Of a DNA stretch of 64,000 nucleotides, positions 28,132 through 36,766 are shown in pieces. This DNA comes from Bacillota bacterium (GTDB lineage: Bacteria; Bacillota; Clostridia; Acetivibrionales; JAEZXR01), in contig JAEZXR010000145.1 of assembly GCA_023419605.1 (NCBI GenBank), forward strand, positions 44,992-108,991, read 5' to 3'. Position numbers and translations under genes: made by a program. The notes beneath the pieces were generated by a model. It searched no databases and was not told where the DNA came from. It saw only the letters and a list, made by a program, of their open reading frames with translations. The stretch's first letter is position 1, and each line of letters starts with the position of its first letter.

Positions 28132-28294
28132 ATAGTTGCCTGTAATTTGGAATTGGCTTTGCAAAGAGATCGCTAAAATACAACCTTCGTTAAGACTTTT
28201 CCGGGGTATTGCACCTGGGTTCCGTGCCCCAAAAAGTACCGGAAGTACTGTTTAAAACGACTCTTAAAATATTATTATGTAAGGGGAATAAGCA

Positions 28295-29257
28295 ATGGGA
28301 ACAAAAACCAGTACTACACTTGAAGTAAAGCCTACCTGGCGAGAATGGGGATTTTTTAAAGAATTGGCAGCCAACAAGGCAATGTTTTTGATGCTGCTGC
28401 CGCCGTTTATTCTTGTATTTATAAATTATTATCTCCCCATGTTCGGTGTCATCATCGCTTTTAAAAATTTCAACTATCAGGATGGATTTTTACACAGCCC
28501 TTGGGCGGGATTGCAAAACTTCCGGTTTCTTTTCATGTCCGATGCTGCATGGCAGATTACCCGGAACACTATTGCCTATAATTTGGTTTTCATTACATTG
28601 GGTTTGGTTTTTGCAGTTTTGTTCGCACTGGTTCTCAATGAATTGAAAAATAAGCTGGCGGCCAAATTTTATCAATCGGTAATCTTTTTGCCCTACTTTC
28701 TCTCTTGGGTGGTTGTTGCTTACCTGGTACTGGCGTTTTTGGACCCAAACGGATTTTATAATAAGACCATCGTTTCCCTTATCAATGTACAGTCGGTAGA
28801 CTGGTATGCGTCGCCGCAGTATTGGCCGTATATATTGCCCATCGTTAACCTGTGGAAGAATGTGGGGTACGGTATTGTTATTTATCTAGCTGGAATTACA
28901 GGAATTGACCAGGAGTACTACGAAGCTGCTGTTTTGGACGGCGCCAGCAAGTTCCAGCAAATAAAATCCATCACGATTCCTTTTTTGGTTCCCTTAATGA
29001 TCGTAACCACCCTCATCAACCTCGGGAACATCTTCCGGTCTGATTTTGGACTGTTCTACCAGGTCCCGATGCAGCAGGGCCTTTTGGCACCCACCACGGA
29101 AGTTCTGGATACCTACATATATAAAGCATTGATTATGAGCGGAGATTTGGGGATGTCTTCGGCTGCAGGATTTTATCAGTCCATTGTAGGCTTTCTCACG
29201 GTTTTGATAGCGAACTGGGCGGTTGGTAAAATCAGTGAGGAAAACAAGATATTCTGA
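28295..29257 (+). CDS. ABC sugar permease, LplB type (pair 1)
   Basis: A 320-residue inner-membrane permease with six helices and the EAA loop EYYEAAVLDGASKFQQIKSI that contacts the ATPase. The start MFLMLLPPFILVFINYYLPM after a short cytoplasmic lead is typical of LplB/YteP proteins of the CUT1 family. It has an AAGGGG ribosome site. It forms a channel with the next permease. No ATPase gene is nearby, so a shared MsmX-like ATPase is presumed. Confidence 0.9.
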   Translation: MGTKTSTTLEVKPTWREWGFFKELAANKAMFLMLLPPFILVFINYYLPMFGVIIAFKNFNYQDGFLHSPWAGLQNFRFLFMSDAAWQITRNTIAYNLVFITLGLVFAVLFALVLNELKNKLAAKFYQSVIFLPYFLSWVVVAYLVLAFLDPNGFYNKTIVSLINVQSVDWYASPQYWPYILPIVNLWKNVGYGIVIYLAGITGIDQEYYEAAVLDGASKFQQIKSITIPFLVPLMIVTTLINLGNIFRSDFGLFYQVPMQQGLLAPTTEVLDTYIYKALIMSGDLGMSSAAGFYQSIVGFLTVLIANWAVGKISEENKIF

Positions 29258-29405
29258 TTCAAGTTTCAGACGGTTCCATTATTGAATTTGAACCTTGTGA
29301 GCTGCAAAAGTCCGGTGTTGAAAAAATGAAATACAACGCCTTAGTACTTTATTGTCTGAAAGCGCTGGGATAATAAAACAAATAAGAAAATTGATGGAGG
29401 AAAAT

Positions 29406-30329
29406 ATGAAATCGAAAAAGATAAAACCATCTTTTGAATCAAATTCCATTTCACCTATCTCCAATTTGATATTTAATGCGATATTTATTATATATTGCAT
29501 TGTCTGCATAGCCCCATTGATTTTGGTACTCATGGTTTCCATCACAGACCAGACTTCTTTGGTAAGCAATGGATATTCCTTTGCTCCAAGCAAAATCAGC
29601 TTCGACGCGTACCGGTATTTGTTCAATGATCCGTTGAAATTGTTAAGATCCTACGGGGTTACAATTTTTTCCTGCGTTGTGGGTACATTTTTTTGTGTAC
29701 TGTTTACCATGTTGTATGCGTATCCGATTTCCAGAAAATCTTTTAAATACAGGAATTTCTTTTCCTTCTTCATGTTCTTTACCATGCTGTTTCAAGGCGG
29801 GCTGGTACCATGGTACATCCTGTATACCCAGTACCTGCATATGCAGAACAATATTGCGGCTTTGATCGTACCGGCCATCATGAATGCGTTTTATGTATTA
29901 ATTACAAAGACCTTTTTCACCGTTAATCTGCACGACTCAGTACTGGAATCAGCCAGGATCGACGGTGCCAGTGAATTCAGGATATTTTACGCGATCGTTA
30001 TTCCACTGTCCACGCCGGTTATTGCTACAATCGCATTATTTGCAGTTTTAGCCTATTGGAATGATTGGTACCTTTGTCTGCTGTACATTAATGATTCAAA
30101 ATACTTTAACCTTCAATATTCCATGTATCAAGCACTTCGTTCCCTTCAGTTCCTGACTTCTTCCCTGGCGTCTGCTTCAGGGAATAATTCGAGTGCATTG
30201 GCCAGGGTACCCGGTGAAACACTGCGTATGGCCATGGCGATTATTGGTGTAGGTCCGATTATTTTCGCCTATCCATTCTTCCAGAGGTATTTTATCAAGG
30301 GTCTGACCATCGGCGCAGTTAAAGGTTGA
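29406..30329 (+). CDS. ABC sugar permease, YtcP type (pair 1)
   Basis: A 307-residue permease of the YtcP/YesQ class. Six helices, EAA loop ESARIDGASEFRIFYAI, and the class ending FIKGLTIGAVKG. The start is taken at 29406 because GATGGAGG lies 5-12 bases before it; an upstream in-frame start has no ribosome site. Partner of the preceding permease. It is followed after 77 bases by a large binding protein. Confidence 0.9.
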   Translation: MKSKKIKPSFESNSISPISNLIFNAIFIIYCIVCIAPLILVLMVSITDQTSLVSNGYSFAPSKISFDAYRYLFNDPLKLLRSYGVTIFSCVVGTFFCVLFTMLYAYPISRKSFKYRNFFSFFMFFTMLFQGGLVPWYILYTQYLHMQNNIAALIVPAIMNAFYVLITKTFFTVNLHDSVLESARIDGASEFRIFYAIVIPLSTPVIATIALFAVLAYWNDWYLCLLYINDSKYFNLQYSMYQALRSLQFLTSSLASASGNNSSALARVPGETLRMAMAIIGVGPIIFAYPFFQRYFIKGLTIGAVKG

Positions 30330-30406
30330 TCCCGGCAAGGGCAGAAGTTTAGCTTTCTGTCGATGCAGGTCAATATAGAAACATCATATTTAAGGGAGGT
30401 ATAACA

Positions 30407-31963
30407 ATGCTCAAAATGAAAAGGATGGGATGTCTGATTGTTGCTGTCGTGTTTGTATGCAGCATGGTGCTGTCAGGGTGCGGAAGCACGAAGGAAACAG
30501 CGCAGAAACCAACAGGAACAGCAGGAAGCAATGAAAAATCTGATACCGGTGCGGTATCACAACTGGCACCCTATGAAATCAATGCTTATTTCCTTGCTCC
30601 CCAGTGTAAGGATTTGCCGTTGGTACAGGAAGAAGTAAACAAGCTGCTGAAGCAGAAGATTAATGCAACCATCAAGTTGAACTATTTCTGGTGGGACAAC
30701 TATCAGCAAAAGCAGCAGTTGGTCGTAGCTTCCGGTGAGAAAATCGATATCATGTTTTCACCGAGCTGGTGGGGGTACAATGACTATGTAGCGAAGCAGG
30801 CCTGGCTCCCTCTGGATGACCTGTTGGCCAAGCACGGGAAGGATATTACCGCAAACATCCCGTCGGCTTATTTGAAGGCTCCGGTCATCAACGGCAAACT
30901 CTACGCAATACCGACAGCCAAGGATATGTTCGGTACTGGTGGATTTATTTTCAATAAGGAGCTTATTGACAAATATAAATTCGATATAAACTCCATTACA
31001 AAGCCTGAAGATATCGAGCCTTGGCTGCAAACCATCAAAGAAAAAGAACCGGGAATCACCCCATTCCTATCCACACAAGGGGATCAGTCTCCTTATTTTA
31101 CAATGGATTATATGGGGAGTTGTACAGGCACAGCGGATGTTCCGGTTGGTTTCTTGAAAACCGACGGAAAAGTAACGGTTGTCAATCAGCTTGAAACTGA
31201 TATTTACAAGAGGGTGTACAAATTGGCCCACTCCTGGTATCAGAAAGGCTATATCAACAAGGACGTAGCAACACTGCAGGACGGAACTCCGATTAAGAAG
31301 GCCAAAAAGGCGTTCGCTTGGACCGAACAGTTGAAACCTGGAAAAGCGGATGAATTAAAGGCCCAATATGGATATGAGCTGGTGCAGGCAAATGCTTGGA
31401 AAGGCGTTCAGTATTATACAACGACTCCGGACCTGACAAATTCGCAGCTGGTCATACCAAGAACCTCCAAGGATCCTGAAAGAGCGATGATGCTCATCAA
31501 CCTGCTTTTTGCGGACAAACAGATCAAGAATCTTCTGAGCTGGGGTATTGAAGGTAAACATTACAAGAAGATCGGGGAAAACCAGATCGACTTTGCTGAC
31601 GGCGTAACTGCCGATAACTCCGGCTATACGGGGCTTGCACAGTGGTCAATGGGTGGAAGCCAGTTCCTGGATTACCTGTGGGCAAGCGAGGATCCTGCCA
31701 AGTGGAAGAAGATGAAGGAATTCAATGATTCTGCAAAACCAATGAAAACCATCGGTTGGACGTATGATTCGAGCAAGGTTAAATCAGAAATAGCGGCACT
31801 GACTACAGTAGGACAGAATATGATACGTCCGCTCTCTTCAGGGCTTGTTGACTATGATACCTACTATCCGAAGCTAAAGGAATCGCTTGAAAAAGCGGGC
31901 ATTAACAAAGTAATCTCCGATGCACAGAAGCAGATAGACGATTATATGGCATCTCAAAAGTAA
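30407..31963 (+). CDS. ABC sugar solute-binding lipoprotein 2 (LplA/YtcQ type)
   Basis: A 518-residue lipoprotein, with AAGGGAGG before the ATG. Lipobox VLSGC with C25, then a Ser/Thr/Gly-rich linker. It has the extended length usual for partners of LplB/YtcP permeases (500-580 residues). It carries the INATIKLNYFWWDNYQQKQQ and GEKIDIMFSPSWWG segments typical of the first lobe. It is the likely receptor of permease pair 1. The ligand, possibly a xylan or other oligosaccharide, is unknown. Confidence 0.88.
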   Translation: MLKMKRMGCLIVAVVFVCSMVLSGCGSTKETAQKPTGTAGSNEKSDTGAVSQLAPYEINAYFLAPQCKDLPLVQEEVNKLLKQKINATIKLNYFWWDNYQQKQQLVVASGEKIDIMFSPSWWGYNDYVAKQAWLPLDDLLAKHGKDITANIPSAYLKAPVINGKLYAIPTAKDMFGTGGFIFNKELIDKYKFDINSITKPEDIEPWLQTIKEKEPGITPFLSTQGDQSPYFTMDYMGSCTGTADVPVGFLKTDGKVTVVNQLETDIYKRVYKLAHSWYQKGYINKDVATLQDGTPIKKAKKAFAWTEQLKPGKADELKAQYGYELVQANAWKGVQYYTTTPDLTNSQLVIPRTSKDPERAMMLINLLFADKQIKNLLSWGIEGKHYKKIGENQIDFADGVTADNSGYTGLAQWSMGGSQFLDYLWASEDPAKWKKMKEFNDSAKPMKTIGWTYDSSKVKSEIAALTTVGQNMIRPLSSGLVDYDTYYPKLKESLEKAGINKVISDAQKQIDDYMASQK

Positions 31964-32038
31964 TTATCGCGGTAAGCATTCAGAGAGTGCAGAGGACTGA
32001 AGTTCACTGCACTCTTTACCCTCTCATTCTCTGAAGGG

Positions 32039-32415
32039 ATGAGTGTAATGGAAGAACAAATGGATTATACGGCTCAGCTTCCAAAGGTGCCGTTCTTATC
32101 CTATATTCGGGTAAAAGGCCTGATCCTGGCGCATGCAGTGACCGGTGCTCCGGTATCGCAGCGCGGATCGCTTTCCTGTTACCGGGGACATCACTGGATT
32201 ACTGAAGATTGCACAATTGATTGGTCCAATACAGTAACGATCTAACGATGGAAGTTACGCTTAAGGGAGAGCTGCCTGCTGTAAAAGCAGATGAAAAAGT
32301 ATGTACCGATTATTTTGAGAAAAGGAACGAAGGAAAACGGACTGCTGGCCCGATGATCGGTTTGTCCGGCAGGAAAGCACGTTTCAGCATTGATCCTAGA
32401 AAAAAGGCTGACTAG
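32039..32415 (+). pseudogene. GH120-like beta-helix xylosidase, internally deleted remnant
   Basis: Two overlapping readings in different frames. The first (32039-32245) has YIRVKGLILAHAVTGAP and GHHWITEDCTIDWSNT, like the middle beta-helix turns of GH120 beta-xylosidases (YI-VKG-x-x-AHA, WI-ED). The second (32221-32415) has VCTDYFEKRNEGKRTAGPMI and GLSGRKARFSIDP, like the C-terminal strand of the same proteins (TDY...GP...L-x-G). The few hundred residues between are gone and the frames do not match. Family assignment is from memory of the fold and is moderate; that it is a remnant is clearer. Confidence 0.5.
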
Positions 32416-32447
32416 CCTATGGGATAATAAAGGAGGAGATGTGTAAT

Positions 32448-33611
32448 ATGGCTAGGTTTGATGATTTATCCGCGTTATTGGAGCAATTTGTGAAAAACGG
32501 CCCGGCGGGATGCGGCTGTGCGGTCGCAAAAGATGGGAAGACCTTATATCAAGGGTATTTCGGGTATGCCGACCTGGAGGAGAAAAAGCTGATTACCGAA
32601 GACAGTGTATACCGCCTGTTTTCCATGACGAAGGTGGTCATCTGTACGGCGGCTCTGATGCTGTTTGAAAGGGGAAAATTTCTGTTAAACGAGCCGATAT
32701 ATGAATATTTTCCTGAATACAGGGATACGCAGGTATTTGTTACGGAGCCCGACGGTTCTGTCCATACTAAAAAATCCAAAAGTCCCATGCTCATTAAGCA
32801 TGCGTTCACTATGTCCGTGGGTATGCCATACCCCTTTGGCAATTCACCGACAGCCAAAGAAATGGCAAAAATAAAAGATAATTTACACAAAAAGCATGGG
32901 AAATATGATATTGTGACCGAAGTAAAAGCGATGGGAAGCGTTCCGGTTGAATTCGACCCCGGTACCCATTGGCTGTACGGGTATGGACACGATATTGTCG
33001 CTGGCTTGATCCAGATGGTCTCAGGAAAAACCGTAGGGCAATTTTTGCAGGATGAAATATTTGGGCCTCTGGGCATGAGGGATACCGGTTACCGTTACCG
33101 TGACGGAATTGAAACAAGGATGGCTTCCTGCTACAGAAAGGAGGAAAATGGAGAGATGAAAAAGGTGCCCGGACTTCTGGATGAATTCCATCAGCCGGAT
33201 GCGCTGTATGAATCCGGAGGTGCGGGGCTTTATTCTACTGTTAACGATTATCTGAAATTTTCGCAGATGCTGGCAAACGGCGGAAGCTATAACGGAGAAA
33301 AGCTCATTGGAAGAAAGACCATAGATCTGATGCGGGAAAATCAACTAAACAGGGATCAGTTGAAAGATTTTACCGGTTCATACGTGGCAGGGTACGGATA
33401 CGGTTTAGGAGTCAGGACCTTGATGAGCGCGGCAGATGGACATTCGAACAGTTCGAAGGGAGAATTTGGGTGGACCGGAATGCTGGGCACCTATGTATCC
33501 ATTGACCCGCAGGAGGGCTTTTCCGTTGTTTATATGCATCAACTGGATCCCAATATGGAAGAGTACCATCATCTTCGTGTAAGAGCAGTTGCCAACGGCT
33601 GCTTGGACTAA
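32448..33611 (+). CDS. Serine hydrolase, beta-lactamase/family VIII esterase fold
   Basis: A 387-residue cytoplasmic protein. The S-x-x-K nucleophile motif lies in LFSMTKVV (about residue 64) and the Tyr motif in YGYGHDIVAG (about 180), as in class C beta-lactamase-like esterases. No signal peptide is present. The start at 32448 is chosen because AAAGGAGGAG lies 8-16 bases before it. In this sugar-uptake setting it may remove ester groups from imported oligosaccharides rather than act on antibiotics; that is inference. It follows the GH120-like remnant. Confidence 0.8.
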   Translation: MARFDDLSALLEQFVKNGPAGCGCAVAKDGKTLYQGYFGYADLEEKKLITEDSVYRLFSMTKVVICTAALMLFERGKFLLNEPIYEYFPEYRDTQVFVTEPDGSVHTKKSKSPMLIKHAFTMSVGMPYPFGNSPTAKEMAKIKDNLHKKHGKYDIVTEVKAMGSVPVEFDPGTHWLYGYGHDIVAGLIQMVSGKTVGQFLQDEIFGPLGMRDTGYRYRDGIETRMASCYRKEENGEMKKVPGLLDEFHQPDALYESGGAGLYSTVNDYLKFSQMLANGGSYNGEKLIGRKTIDLMRENQLNRDQLKDFTGSYVAGYGYGLGVRTLMSAADGHSNSSKGEFGWTGMLGTYVSIDPQEGFSVVYMHQLDPNMEEYHHLRVRAVANGCLD

Positions 33612-33716
33612 GAGATAGAAAAAGGATGTCAGGGAAAATGCAGGGTAATTGTTATCCTATTCAATTCAAGAGTAACGGATATGACCCAGATAGATTTCAG
33701 GTAGGGGGGCAATGAT

Positions 33717-34136
33717 TTGAAATTTGAAAAAGTATTTACTGTACATGTAAAACCGGAGAAACCCATTACATTAAACAACGGTTATGGCGATACGGTTGTC
33801 ATGATTCCATTTACAGGCAGCGTTACAGGAAAATACTTTGAAGGCAAGGTGTGCTCTGGAGGAGTTGATACCCAAATTATAGGAAAGTATGGCGACAGGC
33901 ATACCCTATCTGCAAGGTATATGCTGGAGGGAAAGGATTATAAAGGAGAAAATTGTAAAATTTTTATAGAGAATAACGGTGACATGAAGAAAAAACGGAA
34001 GGATGTGCTGTTTAGAACTTACCCCCAAATTATTACAGACAGTGAAGCTTTAAATTTTTTAAGCCATGGTCTGTTCGTTGCAGAAGGAATACCAACAGAG
34101 AGTGGAGTGGATATAAAGATATATAGGGCGGTATAA
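33717..34136 (+). CDS. DUF3237-family protein
   Basis: A 139-residue soluble protein matching the DUF3237 pattern: GSVTGKYFEGKVCSGGVDTQ, SARYMLEG, then FRTYPQI and LFVAEGIPTESGVDIKIYRAV at the end. The family folds as a small beta barrel of unknown biochemical role, found in many catabolic clusters. Start is a TTG at 33717 with TAGGGGGG 6-13 bases before it. It lies about 105 bases after the serine hydrolase and before a strong terminator, so the two may share a transcript. Confidence 0.75.
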   Translation: MKFEKVFTVHVKPEKPITLNNGYGDTVVMIPFTGSVTGKYFEGKVCSGGVDTQIIGKYGDRHTLSARYMLEGKDYKGENCKIFIENNGDMKKKRKDVLFRTYPQIITDSEALNFLSHGLFVAEGIPTESGVDIKIYRAV

Positions 34137-34334
34137 TCATCCTTTCATTAATGGAGGGGAGCAATTAATTATATCTTGAATTTTCCATCCTGCCTAAATA
34201 GGCTCGAAGCAGAAGTGCGACTTTGTAGGGGAGGGAAAAGTAAAACCAAATGACGCAGAGTTTAAAAAGAGCTAAGGAAAAATGGAATAATCTCACTTGA
34301 ATATTCGTAGAAAATAAGCTTTATAATTGAAATG

Positions 34335-34388
34335 AGCAAGGATTTGTAGGACGTAAATGAAGAGTCGCCTTAAATCCTTGCTTTTTTT
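34335..34388 (+). terminator. Intrinsic terminator
   Basis: AGCAAGGATTT (34335-34345) pairs with AAATCCTTGCT (34372-34382), followed by a run of seven T. It ends the transport and esterase transcript. Confidence 0.85.
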
Positions 34389-34569
34389 GATTACACGATT
34401 CATAATGGCATAGTTTCACCTGGTCGTATACAAGCGGTTTCACGATTAATTCCAAGACGTAATTTAAAGATAAGAAATACAAAGTATTTCGCAGTATGCT
34501 GTGAACCAACGCGTAAACAGATGAGAATGAAGTGAAAACATGTACATGGAAATCGGCAAGGACTTCTTT

Positions 34570-34583
34570 TATAATTATATAAT
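34570..34583 (+). promoter_or_regulatory. Tandem -10 boxes before solute-binding protein 3
   Basis: Two TATAAT hexamers lie at 34570 and 34578, about 40 bases before the ATG. No good -35 is present, again suggesting an activated promoter. The rest of 34137-34569 shows no gene apart from the terminator. Confidence 0.4.
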
Positions 34584-34618
34584 GAGACCTCATCTATCAA
34601 ATTTTAGGAGGATACTGA

Positions 34619-36361
34619 ATGAAAACCAGCTTTATGAAAAAGGCCATATCCGTTACTATTGGCATATTCATGGCTGTTGTGCTGTTTTTTGCATACGATT
34701 CACAAAACGGGAAAACCGACAATTCACAAGCAAGCACATTGGCTCAGGGTAGTTCATCGAAAGGGTCTGCCTCTACTGTGGCAGCAGGGAAGAAAGATCC
34801 CCTGGGAAAGTATGAACCTGCAATTGATATCAGCTTTATCCGTGGCCTTGATGATGACCTTACAACAAATATTCTGCCCAAATGCCCTGGTGAAACAATC
34901 AAAGACAATCGTTGGACCAAGGCCATAAATGAAAGATTGGGCATTAATGTAAAGTACGCCTGGACTGTAAAGGGAAATGAAGTGTCGGATGCATTTGTTC
35001 AAAAACTCAATGTGACGCTGGCCTCCGGAGATCTTCCTGACGTGGTTCTTGTCAATCCGTCCCAGTTGAAGCAGCTTGTTGATGCAGACATGATCGAGAA
35101 CATGACCCAATATTTCAACGATTATGCCTCAAACATGCTAAAGAAATGGATGGTGGAGGAAGGCGACGGCAACCTTCAATCTGTTACCTTCGGTGGAAAA
35201 ATGATGGCCGTTCCCGAGCCTGTTTCGATGAATGAATGGACTCATTACCTCTGGATCAGGGCTGACTGGTTGAAGAAACTGGGGCTTGGACCGCCTAAGA
35301 CGATGGATGACGTTCTGAGAATATCGGAAGCCTTCACTACGATGGATCCGGATAGAAATGGCGAAGCTGACACTTTCGGACTTCCGATTACCAAGGACCT
35401 GTACGGCGGCTGTATGGGGACTGAAGGCTTCTTTGCCGGCTATCATGCGTATCCCAATATGTGGATTGAAGATAACTCGGGCAAATTAATATGGGGCAGC
35501 GTTCAGCCAGAGGTGAAGGTTGCGCTTCAGAAGTTGGCCGATATGTACAAGGCCGGCCAGATTGACCAGGAATTTGGCATAAAAGCCGGTGACAAAGTAG
35601 CGGAATTAATAGCTGCCGGTAAGTATGGCCTTAATTACGGACAGCAGTGGAATCCGATGTATCCTCTGATTAGCAACTACAATAATGATAGAAATGCGGA
35701 TTGGACCGGATATCCCATTGTTTCCGCAGATGACAAAAAGGTTATGGTTCCGTTGAAATTCAACCAGATCAGAATATTTGCAGTGAAAAAAGGATATGCA
35801 CATCCTGAAGCACTGGTTAAGCTGTTCAATTTCTTCATCGAGATGAACTGGGGCGAAACCGGCGATTACAACAGGTATTTTATGCCTAGAGAAAACGGTA
35901 ATGTAGGAGTGTGGAAATTCTCTCCCGTGTGCCCGAGTAATCCTTACCAGAATTTCAACATATTCGAATCTTTACAGGAAGCCCGCAAGTATAATGATTT
36001 TAGCAAACTGACCGGCGACTCGAAATCTGTCGAAGCGAATCTTAAAGCATATGCAAAAGGTGAAACTGTACAATGGGGGTGGGAGAAAATTTACGGTGTA
36101 AATGGTGTCTTCCGCAACATGGAGCAATACAAGGCAAACAGACAGTTCCTCCCGGAAAAATTTGTAGGATTACCAACAAAGACGATGGCTGAGAAGAAGC
36201 CCACCCTCGACAAGATGGAAAAGGAAGAATTCGTCAAGATTATCATGGGTGCTACTCCGATTGATGAATTTGATAGGTTTGTAAGTGATTGGAACAAGCT
36301 GGGGGGAGCGGACATGACCAAGGAAGTCAACGATTGGTATAATTCTGTAAAGGCAAAATAA
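34619..36361 (+). CDS. Solute-binding protein 3, LplA type, without lipobox cysteine
   Basis: A 580-residue family 1 binding protein, with TTAGGAGG before the ATG. The leader is MKTSFMKKAI followed by a hydrophobic stretch to residue 25, then Y26-D-S-Q-N-G. In the five other binding proteins of this window that position (23-25) is the lipid-carrying Cys; there is no Cys in this leader at all. TGC to TAC at 34694-34696 would explain it. The protein is thus either held by an uncleaved helix or released. The body is intact (FTTMDPDRNGEADTFGLP, NYGQQWNPMYPL). No permease genes adjoin; a kinase/regulator pair follows. It may be a dedicated sensor partner. Confidence 0.85.
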   Translation: MKTSFMKKAISVTIGIFMAVVLFFAYDSQNGKTDNSQASTLAQGSSSKGSASTVAAGKKDPLGKYEPAIDISFIRGLDDDLTTNILPKCPGETIKDNRWTKAINERLGINVKYAWTVKGNEVSDAFVQKLNVTLASGDLPDVVLVNPSQLKQLVDADMIENMTQYFNDYASNMLKKWMVEEGDGNLQSVTFGGKMMAVPEPVSMNEWTHYLWIRADWLKKLGLGPPKTMDDVLRISEAFTTMDPDRNGEADTFGLPITKDLYGGCMGTEGFFAGYHAYPNMWIEDNSGKLIWGSVQPEVKVALQKLADMYKAGQIDQEFGIKAGDKVAELIAAGKYGLNYGQQWNPMYPLISNYNNDRNADWTGYPIVSADDKKVMVPLKFNQIRIFAVKKGYAHPEALVKLFNFFIEMNWGETGDYNRYFMPRENGNVGVWKFSPVCPSNPYQNFNIFESLQEARKYNDFSKLTGDSKSVEANLKAYAKGETVQWGWEKIYGVNGVFRNMEQYKANRQFLPEKFVGLPTKTMAEKKPTLDKMEKEEFVKIIMGATPIDEFDRFVSDWNKLGGADMTKEVNDWYNSVKAK

Positions 36362-36376
36362 TACTCACCGAGTTAC

Positions 36377-36553
36377 TGAAAGGAGCCAGTCTGGTGCAGG
36401 ACATTAGACTACTTTATAGATCATTTATGTGCCGATTTTTACACCTACACCTGCCACGAACTTGCTGTTTTCGCTGCCGATCATTATGGTATATCCATTC
36501 CTTCAAAAGTATTTCATGAAGGGAATTTAAAAACAATAGTAACAAAAAGGTGA
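36377..36553 (+). other. Orphan coding-like fragment
   Basis: After a TGA the frame runs DYFIDHLCADFYTYTCHELA and VFAADHYGISIPSKVFHEGN to a TGA at 36551. Composition is protein-like, with no start codon or ribosome site in a useful place. It could be the tail of a lost gene. I do not recognise it. Confidence 0.3.
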
Positions 36554-36577
36554 GCCTGGCCGTCTGCCGGGCCTTTT
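36545..36577 (+). terminator. Terminator after solute-binding protein 3
   Basis: AAAAGG...GCCTGGC pairs with GCCGGGC-CTTTT around a 5-base loop with a small bulge. It ends in TTTT. It is placed about 185 bases after the stop codon, on the fragment described at 36377-36553. Confidence 0.6.
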
Positions 36578-36766
36578 AATTCTCCGGCTGCCTCATACGG
36601 TTCAGCTTGCTGAAGAACAGGTATGCAGCAACAAACATTTTGATTTAGCACGGCTGAACAGAATCTCAATTTCATATAACTATGATATTTTAACAGAGTA
36701 GTTTTATTCTTCTACTGGGTAATACCTTGCACAGTGCTAATGAAATAACAAAAAGAGGGTGAACTA

